DNA of 64,000 bases from Heliocidaris erythrogramma (Eukaryota > Echinodermata > Echinoidea > Camarodonta > Echinometridae), in contig CM046856.1 of NCBI GenBank assembly GCA_025617745.1, positions 30,932,208 through 30,996,207 on the forward strand. Direction: 5' to 3'. The stretch's first letter is position 1; each line of letters opens with the position of its first letter. The notes under the pieces were generated by a model, which saw nothing but the letters and a program-made list of their open reading frames with translations, was not told the origin of the DNA and ran no database searches. Below, piece by piece: positions 42,001 through 55,200 of the stretch. The translations under genes and the position numbers were made by a program.

Positions 42001-43203
42001 GCACAAGAAGACGAAACAAAAAAAACTGAAGAGTCATTTAGAATTAAAATTGCCAACCTATCACATGCACTTTCAATCATCTTCAGTCACTGTTTTCAAA
42101 AGACGGCATGCCAATATGATGAATAAAATAGTGCAATTTCAAATCTAAATCACTCTCTACATGCATCTCAAGTTTCCTTTATTACAATGGTCCATTCCCG
42201 ATAGAAATACAGTCAAACCTGTCTTAAAGACCACCTTCCTAAGAAGGTCAGGTCAACAATATATCAATAAAAGTCACTTATATTATCTCCCTTGCAACAG
42301 AAACATAATTATGTTGCAGAACCTGTCCAGAAAGGCAATCTGTCTACATAGGACACTTTATCCGTTTCCCTTTGGTGGCCTTCATAGACAGGTTTCTGCA
42401 ATCAGAAGAAGCCCAATACCTGACACTCTCTTCTCTTTCCTTATCCAGCATCCTTCTGAGAAGACCACTGTGGGTGTGACGTATCGTCATGGTGACATCT
42501 TCCGGTAGAAGGAAGCTGGTGTTGTCAGGGAGACGTTCCTCGGCTCGTCTCTTTCTTATTTCTTCTCTTTCTCTCCGGTCCTCCTCTACCAGGGTTGACT
42601 GGCGCATAGAAACCGCCTCCATGATGGAATGTTGCATGCTGGGATAGCAAAGAGAAGCAAAGAGTAGATGCATTTACTACAGTTTTCTGATATCTAAGCA
42701 TAATGCTCAAAATATTTTACATGCCAACCATCCATAAATGCACATAGTATCAAAATATTTCCTTGAATTTATCGCAGCTGCTGTCATTCTTTCAACACCT
42801 ACTCAACTACTTGACTACACCTGGGTGAAGAGCGGTAAATGTGAAAATTAATGTCTTGTCAAAAGAAGTATAAAGTGTCGTGGCTGGGAATTAAAGTTGG
42901 GAGCAGTTGATTCACAACACCACAACACCACAACAGAAAACAGCAAGCTCTTGAAAAAATGTTTGTTATACCAACAGTTCTAACCACCCTGAGAAAATTA
43001 TGCCCTGGAAAGCTCCTCCATAACTAAATTACATCCTAGGTACATGTACTTGTCTGAGAGTAATTTGCGTATTTTGTCAGGGGGTAGTTGTCCAGGTAAT
43101 TGTTATGGTTGTTGTTGTTGTTGTTGTTGGTGTCGTTGTCGTTGATGTCTTTGTTGTTGGGGGTATTTGTCCAAGGGTTAGTTGTCCGGAGTGTAACTGG
43201 CCT

Positions 43204-43239
<36 letters not shown>

Positions 43240-46200
43240 AAGTGGTCTGAAGTGACTTTCGAGGGGGCAGTTTTTTCCTGGTATGCAGCCTGAAAAGTTT
43301 TGAACTCACCTTTCGTGCTCCACGACAGATTCTTCCAACGTCTCATTCATCTCCTGCTTCCAGTTAAAAGGGAACTCAAACTTATTAAACTCGGACTGGT
43401 GGAAACACACCTGTTGACTGCCTGGAGATGGACCTTCTCCTGAAGAAAAGAAGAAGAAAAAGGAATATTTAATATAACCCAACAATAATAAGACCAAAAA
43501 GAAGAAAGGGGAATGGATATACAAGGGAGAGGGTCAATAAGGGAAATATATATAATAATAAAAAATATCAACAAACATATTCTTAATTTGGAGGCGACAT
43601 CTCATATTGAAGAAGATACTGCTTCTTCTTCAGTCATCATTCTTGATTACTATCAAGTTTCCTTTGGAGTAACCATGGTTTAAAGAGAAGGTGAAGTTCT
43701 GTTAAAGCTGAAAAATAATTTGTCAGCTTTCTCATTTTTTTGTTGTTAGTTTGGAAAAATATCATAGTAGAAATGTCCCCTGAAAATGATTGCTCCTCAA
43801 ATGCACTCATATTCGAAATGTGACAAAAAATGGCGGACGTGTTCGAGCAGAACATTCATGCCACATGTGTGTACAGTTCCATATACACGTTCCTGTGTAC
43901 AGTGCATGTGCTTTTCAGCAAGAATGGGTAAATTTCTTATTATTTTGATGCGTCCAAAACCTCACAGTACACACCAATTCTTATGAAGACATGATCAACC
44001 TTTCCCCATTGCTTCTAGACAATTTCTTTCACAATTTAATCACATGACCAGACCTCAACATTATCTTTAAGATAAAGTGTCTTTGTGAATTCCAGCCTTT
44101 ATGTTTGTAGGAAGAACAATGTATTCCATCTCACCCTCCGGTCCACTGGACAGAGTGGTCATCATGTATGTTACACATTCCTCCAAGATGTCTGCCCAGG
44201 GTGCATGCTGGGAGGTGGGTTCACATCCTTCCGTGTCAAAGGTCATAAAGCAGGTATCCTCAAAGCTTCGCCGGCTCTTGTCCAGTAGCCATCTCACCCT
44301 GCACGAAAAACGAAGAAAGATTTGAGGAATGGGACTTCATCACAAAAATGACCTGGTCTTTGTCGTACTGAAAACTAATCATGGTAGTTGACTGACATCC
44401 ATACAACCTTCATATCTGATTTCTTCATCTACCTACAAGTATGATCAGATGTACTTGTATCTAGTTTGGAGTGAATACCTTATATTAATTCATGCTGAAG
44501 TATCACAATGAGTTGTAAATCTCCATTTTCAGTATAAACATAGGCAGCAAATCACATCTATGATGTTTAAATCGTGTATGATTGCTTGGAACAAAAATGA
44601 AAATGTAAGTAATTTTTTCTTCCCAAGTCACAAAAATGTGACAATGGTGAAAAATTTCAGTTATTGAAATGATAAAAGAACATAATTATCATCTATTCGA
44701 AGCCAGAGGGGCGTTAACCCTGCGTAAAATGATATCAGTTAACACCTATCTGGCTCAAAACAGACGATATACATGTATGTGTATTTACCAGATCCAGATT
44801 TATAATTATGTAATTCATTGTCTGTAAAAACATGAAGGAATGACATTAAGTAAAATGCACTACACCATAGAAAAGAAATGAAAGAAAGAGGGTGGTAAAC
44901 ACTAAACAGAAGGAAAATGAAGACTAAATAGGAGATAGGTCGGAAGGAAAGAACAAAAGAGAGGATACAGGAAGATGTAAATTACCTGGATAAGAGTGGT
45001 GCCTTATCAGTGTCTCTGCCTGGAAGTATATTCACATAGTTCACACAAGCATCACAAACTGATAACCAGTCTGAAAGAGAAAATGTGATACAGTAATCAG
45101 TGTATCAAAAATAAAAAAATAAAAAAGTTGATGTGTCAACATCAAAGCGAGTTTGGAATAAAAATTTGCAAATGTGCAGATAAAAGGTCATTTGTACCCA
45201 GCACAGGATCTGTAGTACTTGTATAAGCAGTCATTGTGACCACATGCTGGTATGATTTTAGTTGATAAACCGTTACAGTTAACGCCTCTCCAACAACAGA
45301 TAAGCATGAGCTGACACAATACGACGGATAATTGAGGGAATTTATGACACTTACGAATGAAGAACTCCCTTATTAGACACATGCTGCAAATTAGTCACAT
45401 AGATTAACATAGGGAAGATATTCTTCTGAAAATGTTTTCCTTTAAAATGACGTTCCCATTTATAATATTCTGGTTATGCATACCATTGTCTTCAATGTAA
45501 GGCACCTCGGGTAGTTGAAGGGTGTGAATTGTTCTAAGGAGACGATTCAGGTTGGTAGGTGTGTTCCACTCAGCGGCAAGTAGGTCTAAACAAAAGATAA
45601 TAGAAATAGAAACATGAAAAACAGAATCCCATAGAAAAAAAATAGGCAAAGTCAAACTTGAGTCTTGTAAGCTAGTCCTGACTCGATCATACATTTTTAT
45701 TTGACATACATGTACCTAACTCAGACATTTTCTTCAGAAAGTACATAATTCTCCTTTTGAATACAAGATGTATGATGCAGAAAAATCTAAACAATCAATG
45801 TAAGAAATTGTAACATGATTCAATCTCGCTATCATCATTTTGATAACTTAATACTGCAACCCATATTGGTAATCTATTTAGCTCGTTAAAATATCAACTT
45901 GATATTAGTTTTAACCAGCCACTGTGGAGAGATTCTTCCCTTGAAGTTATATTACAGTATTGGTCAGTGATGGATTTGGTGACCAGGTATTTTTTTTGGT
46001 GCATCTGCTTGGTCTAGGACCAAATTGATAAAGACAGTTTTCTCCAACTAGCTTTACAGACCATAAGAAGACGAAATAGGTCAGGAATAAATTGAGACTT
46101 CGTGAAGATGTGGTTTGGGCATTTGTGGGTCATTTTAATTTGTTTTTGTTCCTTCTTTCTGGTCTCCATCAACTTTGTGAAGATCTACTGAAAACTAGAT

Positions 46201-49200
46201 CTTGTTTCACTCCCTTCATATTCCACCATAGCCAGACCTGTTTTTCATTCATAATTCCACACCTGTTATGGTCAAGCTAATTAATAACTCTCAACAGAAG
46301 AAATAGGTGACGGGGACGGGAGTGAAGGTAATCACTAATATTAAGTACTTGGGGCACTTTGGCCAAAAATGGTTAGGTTATATGTTAATCACATCTCAGT
46401 TACTTTTATCTTGTACACTTTTATGTGTATTATTTAGTATGTTGTATTTTTCCTCTTTGTTCTCTTGCATTGTAAACACTGATTTGAAACTGTTAAAAAG
46501 GCAAACTACCAAACATGTGTGGAAATAAATGAATAAATAAGTATTCATCCAGAGTATTAAATATCAAAATAAACAAACATTTCTTAAAAAACAAAATAGG
46601 AATAAAAGAAAATCACCTGGATGCTGGTGGCCTGTGAACTCTGAAGGAGGCCACGAGATATCAGACAGAGATGAGGAGCTGGCTACAGAAGCTAGGTGAC
46701 TCATCACAGAGTTATACAAACTCACAATGGACTGGGGCGACTGGAAATAAACAGCGATACATTTTACATATTTGATCACACACGAGTACATGTAGTTAAA
46801 TATAGACTCCAATATAAACCCTGGTGATTGGAATATCAGGACATGATGGTTTGATGGATGCAAGTTTTGAGTCTTCTTAATAAGAAGTATAGATGTGTTC
46901 TATTCAAAGTATTGACTTACCCTATCTATGCACAACAAATATGAAAAAGGAATCAGCTTGCTATCGACTATGAACAATACCTGATCATGCTTTTTGCTTA
47001 TGCAATGCTGCAAGAAGCCAGAACCATTCTTTAACGCACACATACTGCTTTCCATCTGGCAGTTTTGATCAGTTTATCTATAAAAAATGATCGCAAAGAC
47101 TTTCGAAAAATCAGCTGAAGGGTAATTTCAATACCCCATTGTAAATCCAATAGAAATCGTAATCGGATCACGTAATGTCAAGATGTGACGGACATGGGTA
47201 CTGAAATTGCCTGAGGTTGATTTTTTCGAAGTCTCTGCGATTGTGTTGAAAGAACATTTTCAATGAGGCCTAAAATTCTGTTTTACAGAATGCCACAAAA
47301 TACTTGGAACTGACCAGTGGAAACTGTCCAGTCTCTCTCCTCCGCTTGGACAGCTGGTGGACACTGGTGCTGAAGAACTGTGAGAGACCATTGTCCAGGT
47401 ATTCCTTGACCGTCTCACTGGCCATGGACGGAGGGGTAGGATGGTGGGAGGCTAGCCAGGCTAGGCCATCCTCGAGCTGAGCAAACATAACGGTTTCAAA
47501 GAGAAGGTCAAGGTCTTTGGTCAAGGTCAAGCTTTCTTAAGTTTAAATTAAAATAAAATAAAATAAAAGACTATCATAGTATCAATGGCACATAAACATG
47601 ATTTGCTCTGGAAATGCTCTCATATTCCAATATGACGAGAAATAGTTTTAAACTGTGGACCAAATTTGAGCCAAACAGGTATGTAGTTCCATATGCTGAT
47701 ATCAGTCTGCAGTGACTTTCACTTTTTGTGATTTGCAATATGGCAGGGTCAATTTGTTTATCATTTCAATGATTCCAAAACCTTACAATAAACATTTACT
47801 CTTGTTTCACCATCCCCTAAAACTGTGTTTCTTTCATGATGCAATTGTATGACAAGAACTCGAACTCCTTTTTAAGGATATATATCAAACATTTACAAGA
47901 AAAATAAATTTGTTTTGTGATAGGCCGATGAATGCACCCATCTGCTGGCTAGTGGATGTTCATTTCTAAAAATACGCATTTTGAATATTTTACTTTCTTT
48001 TTCTACAACACATTCAGTCTGTACATTGTCTAAACTGCTAGGAAACTGCTCTCCAGTCAACTTATAAACACTTCCCAAATTCAGAACTTCAACCCCTGAC
48101 ACTCAACTATGCCTAACTAACTCTAACCTAACCCTAAACCTAACCTAAAATCCAAACACAACCGTACCCTACCCCTAACCCTACATGTCTGTCTGATGTA
48201 ATAAAGCTCGGAACAAACGTAGGATCACCAAACTGCTAACCTGTTCGGAAGCTTCTACTCTCACCACATCTCTTGGCAATCTGATCACTTTCCAAGATGA
48301 AATCACCCCTTCTTGTGCCAGCTGAGGCAACTGGAGTCTTTGTGAAAGGATGCTTTGGAATGTCATTACATCTTCATCACTTACAACAGACAGCAGAATG
48401 GGAAGAGAGGGTCTCCTTGGAGTTTGAGACAGGATTGCGTTCAGTCTGTGCTGGGCATCTCTGTAACAAGCCTGAAAAATGTTTTTGAAGAGGAAAAGGT
48501 AACATTCAGGTGAATGTGTTTGCATCAAAGTGTTTACTTTAATAGCAATCTCTCTATCTCTCTCTCTTTCTCTTTCTCTCACTCTCTAAGTGTGTCTCCA
48601 CCTGTCTCTTTGTCTGTCTATCTCTCCTTGTTTCTCCTCTCAATTTCTCTTTCTATGTCTGTCTCTTTCTCTCTGTCTCACTATCTCTCTCTCTATTCTC
48701 TCTCTATGTTTGTCTCCACCTATGTCTATCTATCCTTGTTTCTCCTCTAAATCTCCCTTTCTCTCTCTGTCTCTTTCTGTCTGTCTGTCTTTCTCTCTCT
48801 CACATACACACTCAATCTCTCTCTTTATACCCCTATGGGTCATTCCATGATGGTGAAGCAAAAATTATGACGATATCCATATAATGCTGGTATGAAATCT
48901 TCTATTATACATGGAAGATGAAATCATCTGTCAAAGATTTTCATGCAATAAATATGTATAGTAATGCCCAGCCAGAATCATTCCTGTTTCTCTTGGTACT
49001 CTTCCAAAGCTTTGCTTAAAATGCATTTCTTATTTACATGGATATCACATATAATATTGGTCTGCCATATTGATTCACCATGAATCTAGAGTACTTCTCA
49101 ACATAAGTGGCTATGCTGAATACGATGAAATCAATTTTACCAAACATTGTTATGGTCGATAGGAGACATAGTTCCTCACTTCTGGTATGTCACGAAAATT

Positions 49201-52200
49201 GCCCCGATCCCATGGAATGACCCCTATACGGAATTCTAAATCTTACCTCTGTTTTACCATGGACAATGAGAATGATCCCCGAGGATCCCATCAGCTGGTA
49301 TCTAACATCCTTCCCTCCAGGTGGTCCCATCATTGCCTTGGTACAGATACCCACTGGACAGGATCCAGCTCTTTGCGTGTACAGACTCACGGTCTCAACC
49401 TACATGTATGATAATCAGATAAGCAGCCAGGAGAGACAGAGGGAGGGAGAGAGAAAAGGAGGTAGGGAGGAAGGGAGGTAGGGAGGAAGGGAGGGAGGGA
49501 GGGAGGCAGGCAAGAGAGAGTTGGAAGAGAGAGAGAGAGAGAGAATGACTTGCATGTATATGTTAAACACAAAGTTGTTTCAAAGACATTCAAGATTATT
49601 GTGCATTTGTTTCTCTTTACCTCATATTCATTTCATTCACAATGTATCTCATAATACTATCACAATAACTTGGTAAATGGATCAATATAAATTTGTTAGA
49701 AGAATGCTGTAAGATGTCGCTCTTCTTCAAACACATATGTTTGAAAAAAAATTGCTTTATATAACATATGGGAAATTCTGTTCTTAAACATTTTTTTATT
49801 CAATTCATTATCTTTGTAATGCAGAGTGACAGGATTCCTAAACTGAGGTCAAATTGCTGATAAGCCTATTCCCGATTGAGACTGGGCATCAGTGAGCTAT
49901 AAAATTCTAAATCCTATAAATAAATGGTAGCCTGAGACGTAACTTACATTCTCATTATCTTTGAGTCTGCTCCTCCTGAGCTGCTCCAAAATCTTGCCAC
50001 GCTTCAGTTTAGCCTTCAGCCAGTGACAGGGGCTCCTGTCGTTATGTGACCCTTGGGGTAGCGAGGCCACCAGTTTCCAATACCGGCATGCAGCGCCATC
50101 CTGCCTTGTCGAACTAGATGCATGCTGGGAGGATTGGGTGCTGTCCCTGTGGATGATGGGAAGGTCAAGAGGCTCCCACGCCCTCTGCTGTCTGACAAGG
50201 GTCAGGTAGTGGTGGTGCATGATGTGTTTGGCAAGTGATTCCCTCTCGGTGACAACGCTGCAGAGCAATAAGTATTTGACAACAAGATTAGAATCTCTCT
50301 TAATAAACAATTTAAAGCTATTTATCAGTTAGTTGCTTAGCAAAACAAAGAAAAAAACCCAGAACATAACAATTAGTCTTGCAGAATCTTACATGTACAT
50401 GAATTTGAGATAATGGTATCCTCCATGAATTCTCAATTCTCAAATTCTAAGGTATGATATACATTCACATGTTATTCTTTTTAATTGATAATCTAAATGA
50501 ATACCATGGAAATGAACCTATGCATTCAGAAAAAGACACATGATTTCATTTACTTCCTTCGATCAGAACCTTTCTTAAACTTGAACATTTACTAAATAAC
50601 ATCTCAGTTTGAAATCTCATTAAACTTTTGATGATGAAACTGAAGTCATGCTATCTTCACATCACAGCCAAAGAAGAAGGAGCTAAAAAGCTCCTCCGAA
50701 GTAGTAATTCGTCTTAAAATGCACATAGTATCACACCAATGACAGAGAATCATTCTAATTATTCAGTCTAAACAAAACTCAAAACTTGACATGAGGTCTG
50801 AGGGTTGAACTTATTAAACAACCAAATGACCCAAATGTGTGGTACATTATAGGAGTTAATTCACTTACCCATAAGGAGTGTGCAGAGACATGGGCAGTGG
50901 TAGCCTTGACCTTGAGGTTGAGCCTGTGTCAACAAGTGAGGGCGCTCCACCAGGTTGCTCCCTTCGTCTCGGCCAGAGGACCTCGAGCTGCTCGGCTGTG
51001 TTCTGATTGGGCGGGCCGGCAGGGAAGGTCTCTAGGGCTCGACGTATCTTTACTCTCTTGGCGTGAACACGACACCATCTGAATTGGGAAACAGCACAAA
51101 AGAACATGGAGGGACTAGTATTCGGAAAAGTCAAAGATAATCAATTTTACGGAATCTAACAAAATTTTCACCAGTGGTAGATTTGCCAAGTAACTTTCTA
51201 ATAACTAATGACTGATTTTGTGACTTGTCTGGACCTTTGTTGGTCCATTCAGTTGTCCAGTCTGTGTTTGTGCTTTAAAAAAGTTTTTGCAATACCTTCG
51301 CAAAAGAGAAAATCTGAACAATGCAATATGAAGATTAATAATGACAGTCACTGCATTTTCAACAATTCAGAAACTTCAGCAGTTTCTTTATAATACAAAA
51401 AAACATTTTGGTATTTATATCTAAAATTCCAAATATATTTTTAATTGTATGTTATTCTTTAGTTCCATCTGTAGTTAATGTACATGTAGTGTCCTAGAAA
51501 TGGATATATCGTCGGCCTTATGCCAAAAGGGCCTTATCACTGTATAAAGTCTATGGCCTTAAGGCCCTTTTGGCATAAGGCTGACGATATTTTGTTTTGC
51601 AATATTCTTCTTCATTGTATCCATTGCCACATTTCCGGTTTTCACTTGATGCACTAACATGTTCATGAAATGTAAAAAAACTAGAAATGTGCATTGCTGG
51701 GGCCGCGCAATGCTAAATGTATCCCCCGGCGCTGGCAGCGATTTGAAGGAAGGACAAAGACCCTCCCCCATCCCCTCCCTCAAACAAAAGGATGGTGTAG
51801 AAATTAGATGTGTAGGTTTCACTAAGACACATCTTCACATAAAATTTGAAAGAAATGTGTTGAGAGATATACCAAGATACATCTCCATACAAAATTTGAA
51901 AGAAATCCATCAAGAAATGTGGCCTGCAGAGTGCACTCACGCCATGCCCTGAAGTATGACCTTTGACCCTATAAAAGACGGAACACTGGTGGCAGCATCA
52001 CCAAAAACTATAGGTTTTTAGATTACACCAAGAGACACCTTCATGCAAAATTTGAACGAAATCCGTCAAGAAATGCAGAAGAGTGCAAGAAATGGAAAAA
52101 TGACCTTTGACCCTATAAAGGACGGAACAATGAGGGCAGCATCACCAAAAATTAAATATGTGTAGATTATACCAAGATACATCTCCATACAAAATTTGAA

Positions 52201-55200
52201 TGAAATCCGTCAAGAAATGCAGAAGTAAGAGTGCACAAAAGGGACAAATGAGCTTTGACCCTATAAAGGACGGAACAATGAGGGCAGCATCACCAAACAG
52301 TAAAGATGTGTAGATTATACCAAGATACATCTCCATACAAAATTTGAACAAAATCCGTTGAGAAATGTGGCCTGCAGAGTGCACTCACGCCATTCCCTGA
52401 AGTATGACCTTTGACCCTATAAAAGACGGAACAATGAGGGCAGCATCACCAAAAATTAAATATGTGTAGATTATACCAAGATACATCTCTATACAAAATT
52501 TGAATGAAATCCATCAAGAAATGCAGAAGTAAGAGTGCAAGAAATGGAAAAATGACCTTTGACCCTATAAAGGACGGAACAATGAGGGCAGCATCACCAA
52601 ACATTAAACATGTGTAGATTATACCAAGATACATCTCCATACAAAATTTGAACAAAATCCGTTGAGAAATGTGGCCTGCAGAGTGCACTCACGCCATGCC
52701 CTGAAGTATGACCTTTGACCCTATAAAAGACGGAACACTGGTGGCAGCATCACCAAACACTATACGTTTTTAAATTACACCAAGAGACACCTTCATGCAA
52801 AATTTGAACGAAATCCGTTGAGAAATGTGACCGCCAGAGCGCACACAAGAGTACACACAAGACATCTATCAAAATATGACCTTTGACCCTATAAAAGACG
52901 GAACACTGGGGGCAGCATCACCAAAATCTATAGGGTTCCAGATTTTACCAACAGACACCTTCATACAAAATTTGAACAAAATCCGTTGAGAAATGTGACC
53001 GCTAGAGCGCACACAAACTATCCCCAAAAATATGGCCTTTTACCCTATAAAAGACGGAACACTGGGGGCAGCATCACCAGAAACTATAGGGGTCCAGATT
53101 TTACCAAGATACACGTCCACAGGAAGTCTGAAAAAAATTCGTCGAGAAATGTGACCGCTAGAGCGCACACAAGAATGTGACGCGGCGGCGGCGGCGGCGG
53201 CGGCGAAACGCTGCTGAATCCAAAGTATCCTCCGGCATACTGCCGGGGGATACAATAATATAAGTTCTTTTTTTATTCTTGGCTGGAAAATAAGATAAAG
53301 ACATACTTTTGATAGAGGAAAGCAAGTTGTCTGAGTCTGTAAGCTTCTGCAATCTCTTCAAGTCTCCTGTCCCGCTCAGCCGTTGCCATAGCAATGACCT
53401 CACTGGAAATGTCTGTAACCTCTGACCTGACGAGATCTTGGAGAAGCTCTTCTGAGACAACGGAGCTGCACCGCTCTATTGCTTCTCTTCTCAACTCACT
53501 CTGATATGCACTGCAGGAAAAATAAAACAAAATAACAATTGTCTTCTGCATCAATATATCTTTATACAGTGAAACCTGTATGTAAAGACCACTCAAGGGA
53601 GACAAGAAAAGTAGTCTTTATAGACAGTTGGTCTTTATGAGAAGCACTATTCAAGGGAAACAGAAAATATGGTCTTTCTAGACAAGTGGTCCTTTTTAAA
53701 AAGGTGGTTGCTAAAGCAGGTTGACTGTAATAAAATTCTTTGTATAATAATTTTCCAACCTGTTTATAATCATCATATTCTGTTTTTATCATTTATCAAT
53801 AAATTCATCTGCAAAGGAGCATATGGTGAAGGGTAGCGTTTATCATTCATAGATATTGTAGAGTGCATCCGTATAAATGGTGAAAGTAAGAATTCGAACA
53901 CTGATATTGATTTTCAAAATGGAAATTAATATAAATAAAACTGAAAATGGTCTCTAAAATAAAAATGTTAAAATCGTTCCATGCTGAAAATGTGTCCACA
54001 TACCTGATTTCGTTCACAATAATGCCTTCTAGGGTCCTTTCCACAACCTCCTCAACGATCTCCTCGCTGATCTGTCTACTAGCCTCCTGTCTCAAAGCAT
54101 TCAACTCTTGCTCTTTTCTTGATGCCTCTTCAGCCGCTCTCCTGAAAAAAAAAAGATGAAATAAATTAACAGTAGGAAGAAACAAAAAATTAAATTGCAT
54201 CAAACAGGGCACTGGAAAATAAAAGTTTGAACCTTTTAAGATATTGCTGTCGAGAATCATATTAAGATGCATTTGATTAAGTAGATTACACTGTAGATGT
54301 GATTAATTTATTGCTTACTCTAAATGACTAAATGAGTCATACACCATTCTCCAGACCATTTTAATGTTTAAAGATTGATTTCATCTTTCCTGGAACATAA
54401 TTTCCATGACACAAAAGCAATGAGCAATTGATTCCATATTTCATAAAAATCTTCCATTTCAAGAAAAATGCTTCAACTTCTGAGATATTGCATTGCACAT
54501 AAAAAAAAATGAAATTACTTTCCTCAAAGTACTTCATATTTCATAAATTAAAAAAAACAACTGTGTGAATCCTGAGAACTTCTTACTTTTCTTGTTCTCG
54601 CCTCATGGCCTCAGCATATCGCTCCTCTTCGATGGTCTCCATCGCGACACGACGGCTCAACACACCCAGTTCTTCCTCCATGACTTCTGCCAGTAACTTA
54701 GGTGAAGCCTGGATGATAGCCAGGGTGTCCATGAACCTTGTTGATAGATCTCTCACCATCTCATCAATGACCTCCAAGAACAGCTCTTTAGTGAGATCCT
54801 TGATGATCTAAAAGGTGGAGAAGGAACAGGAAATTGGAGGTCAATAACTACTAAAAAGAGCTCAGAGAAGATCTAAATGAGGTTTACAGGAAAACATCAA
54901 TCAAATATCAAAAGGAAGAGAGAGAGAGATCTACAAAGAAAGTGAAAGAATAGTTAGAGGTGAGAAGACCCTTGTCAACGGCCTCCAAGAACAGCCTGTT
55001 GGTGAGATCTGATAGACTCTGGTAGATGATCTCCAAAGAAATAGAAATAATAAATCAAAGAAATGCAAAAAACACTGTAGTAAATGATATCCGAGAACAT
55101 CTCTTTGGCGAGATACCTAAAGATGTACCCAAAATCAGTATAAGTTAGTGTTTGGGTGGACACCACTCGTAAAAAAGCAAATAACCTCACACTCACAGAA

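Noticed and set aside
47477..47530. Extension of exon W18 upstream through an open frame ([18 protein letters not shown])
   Set aside because: No AG acceptor in this stretch keeps phase 0 with W17; the TTTGCTCAG acceptor at 47,477 does and gives an exact 54-codon exon.
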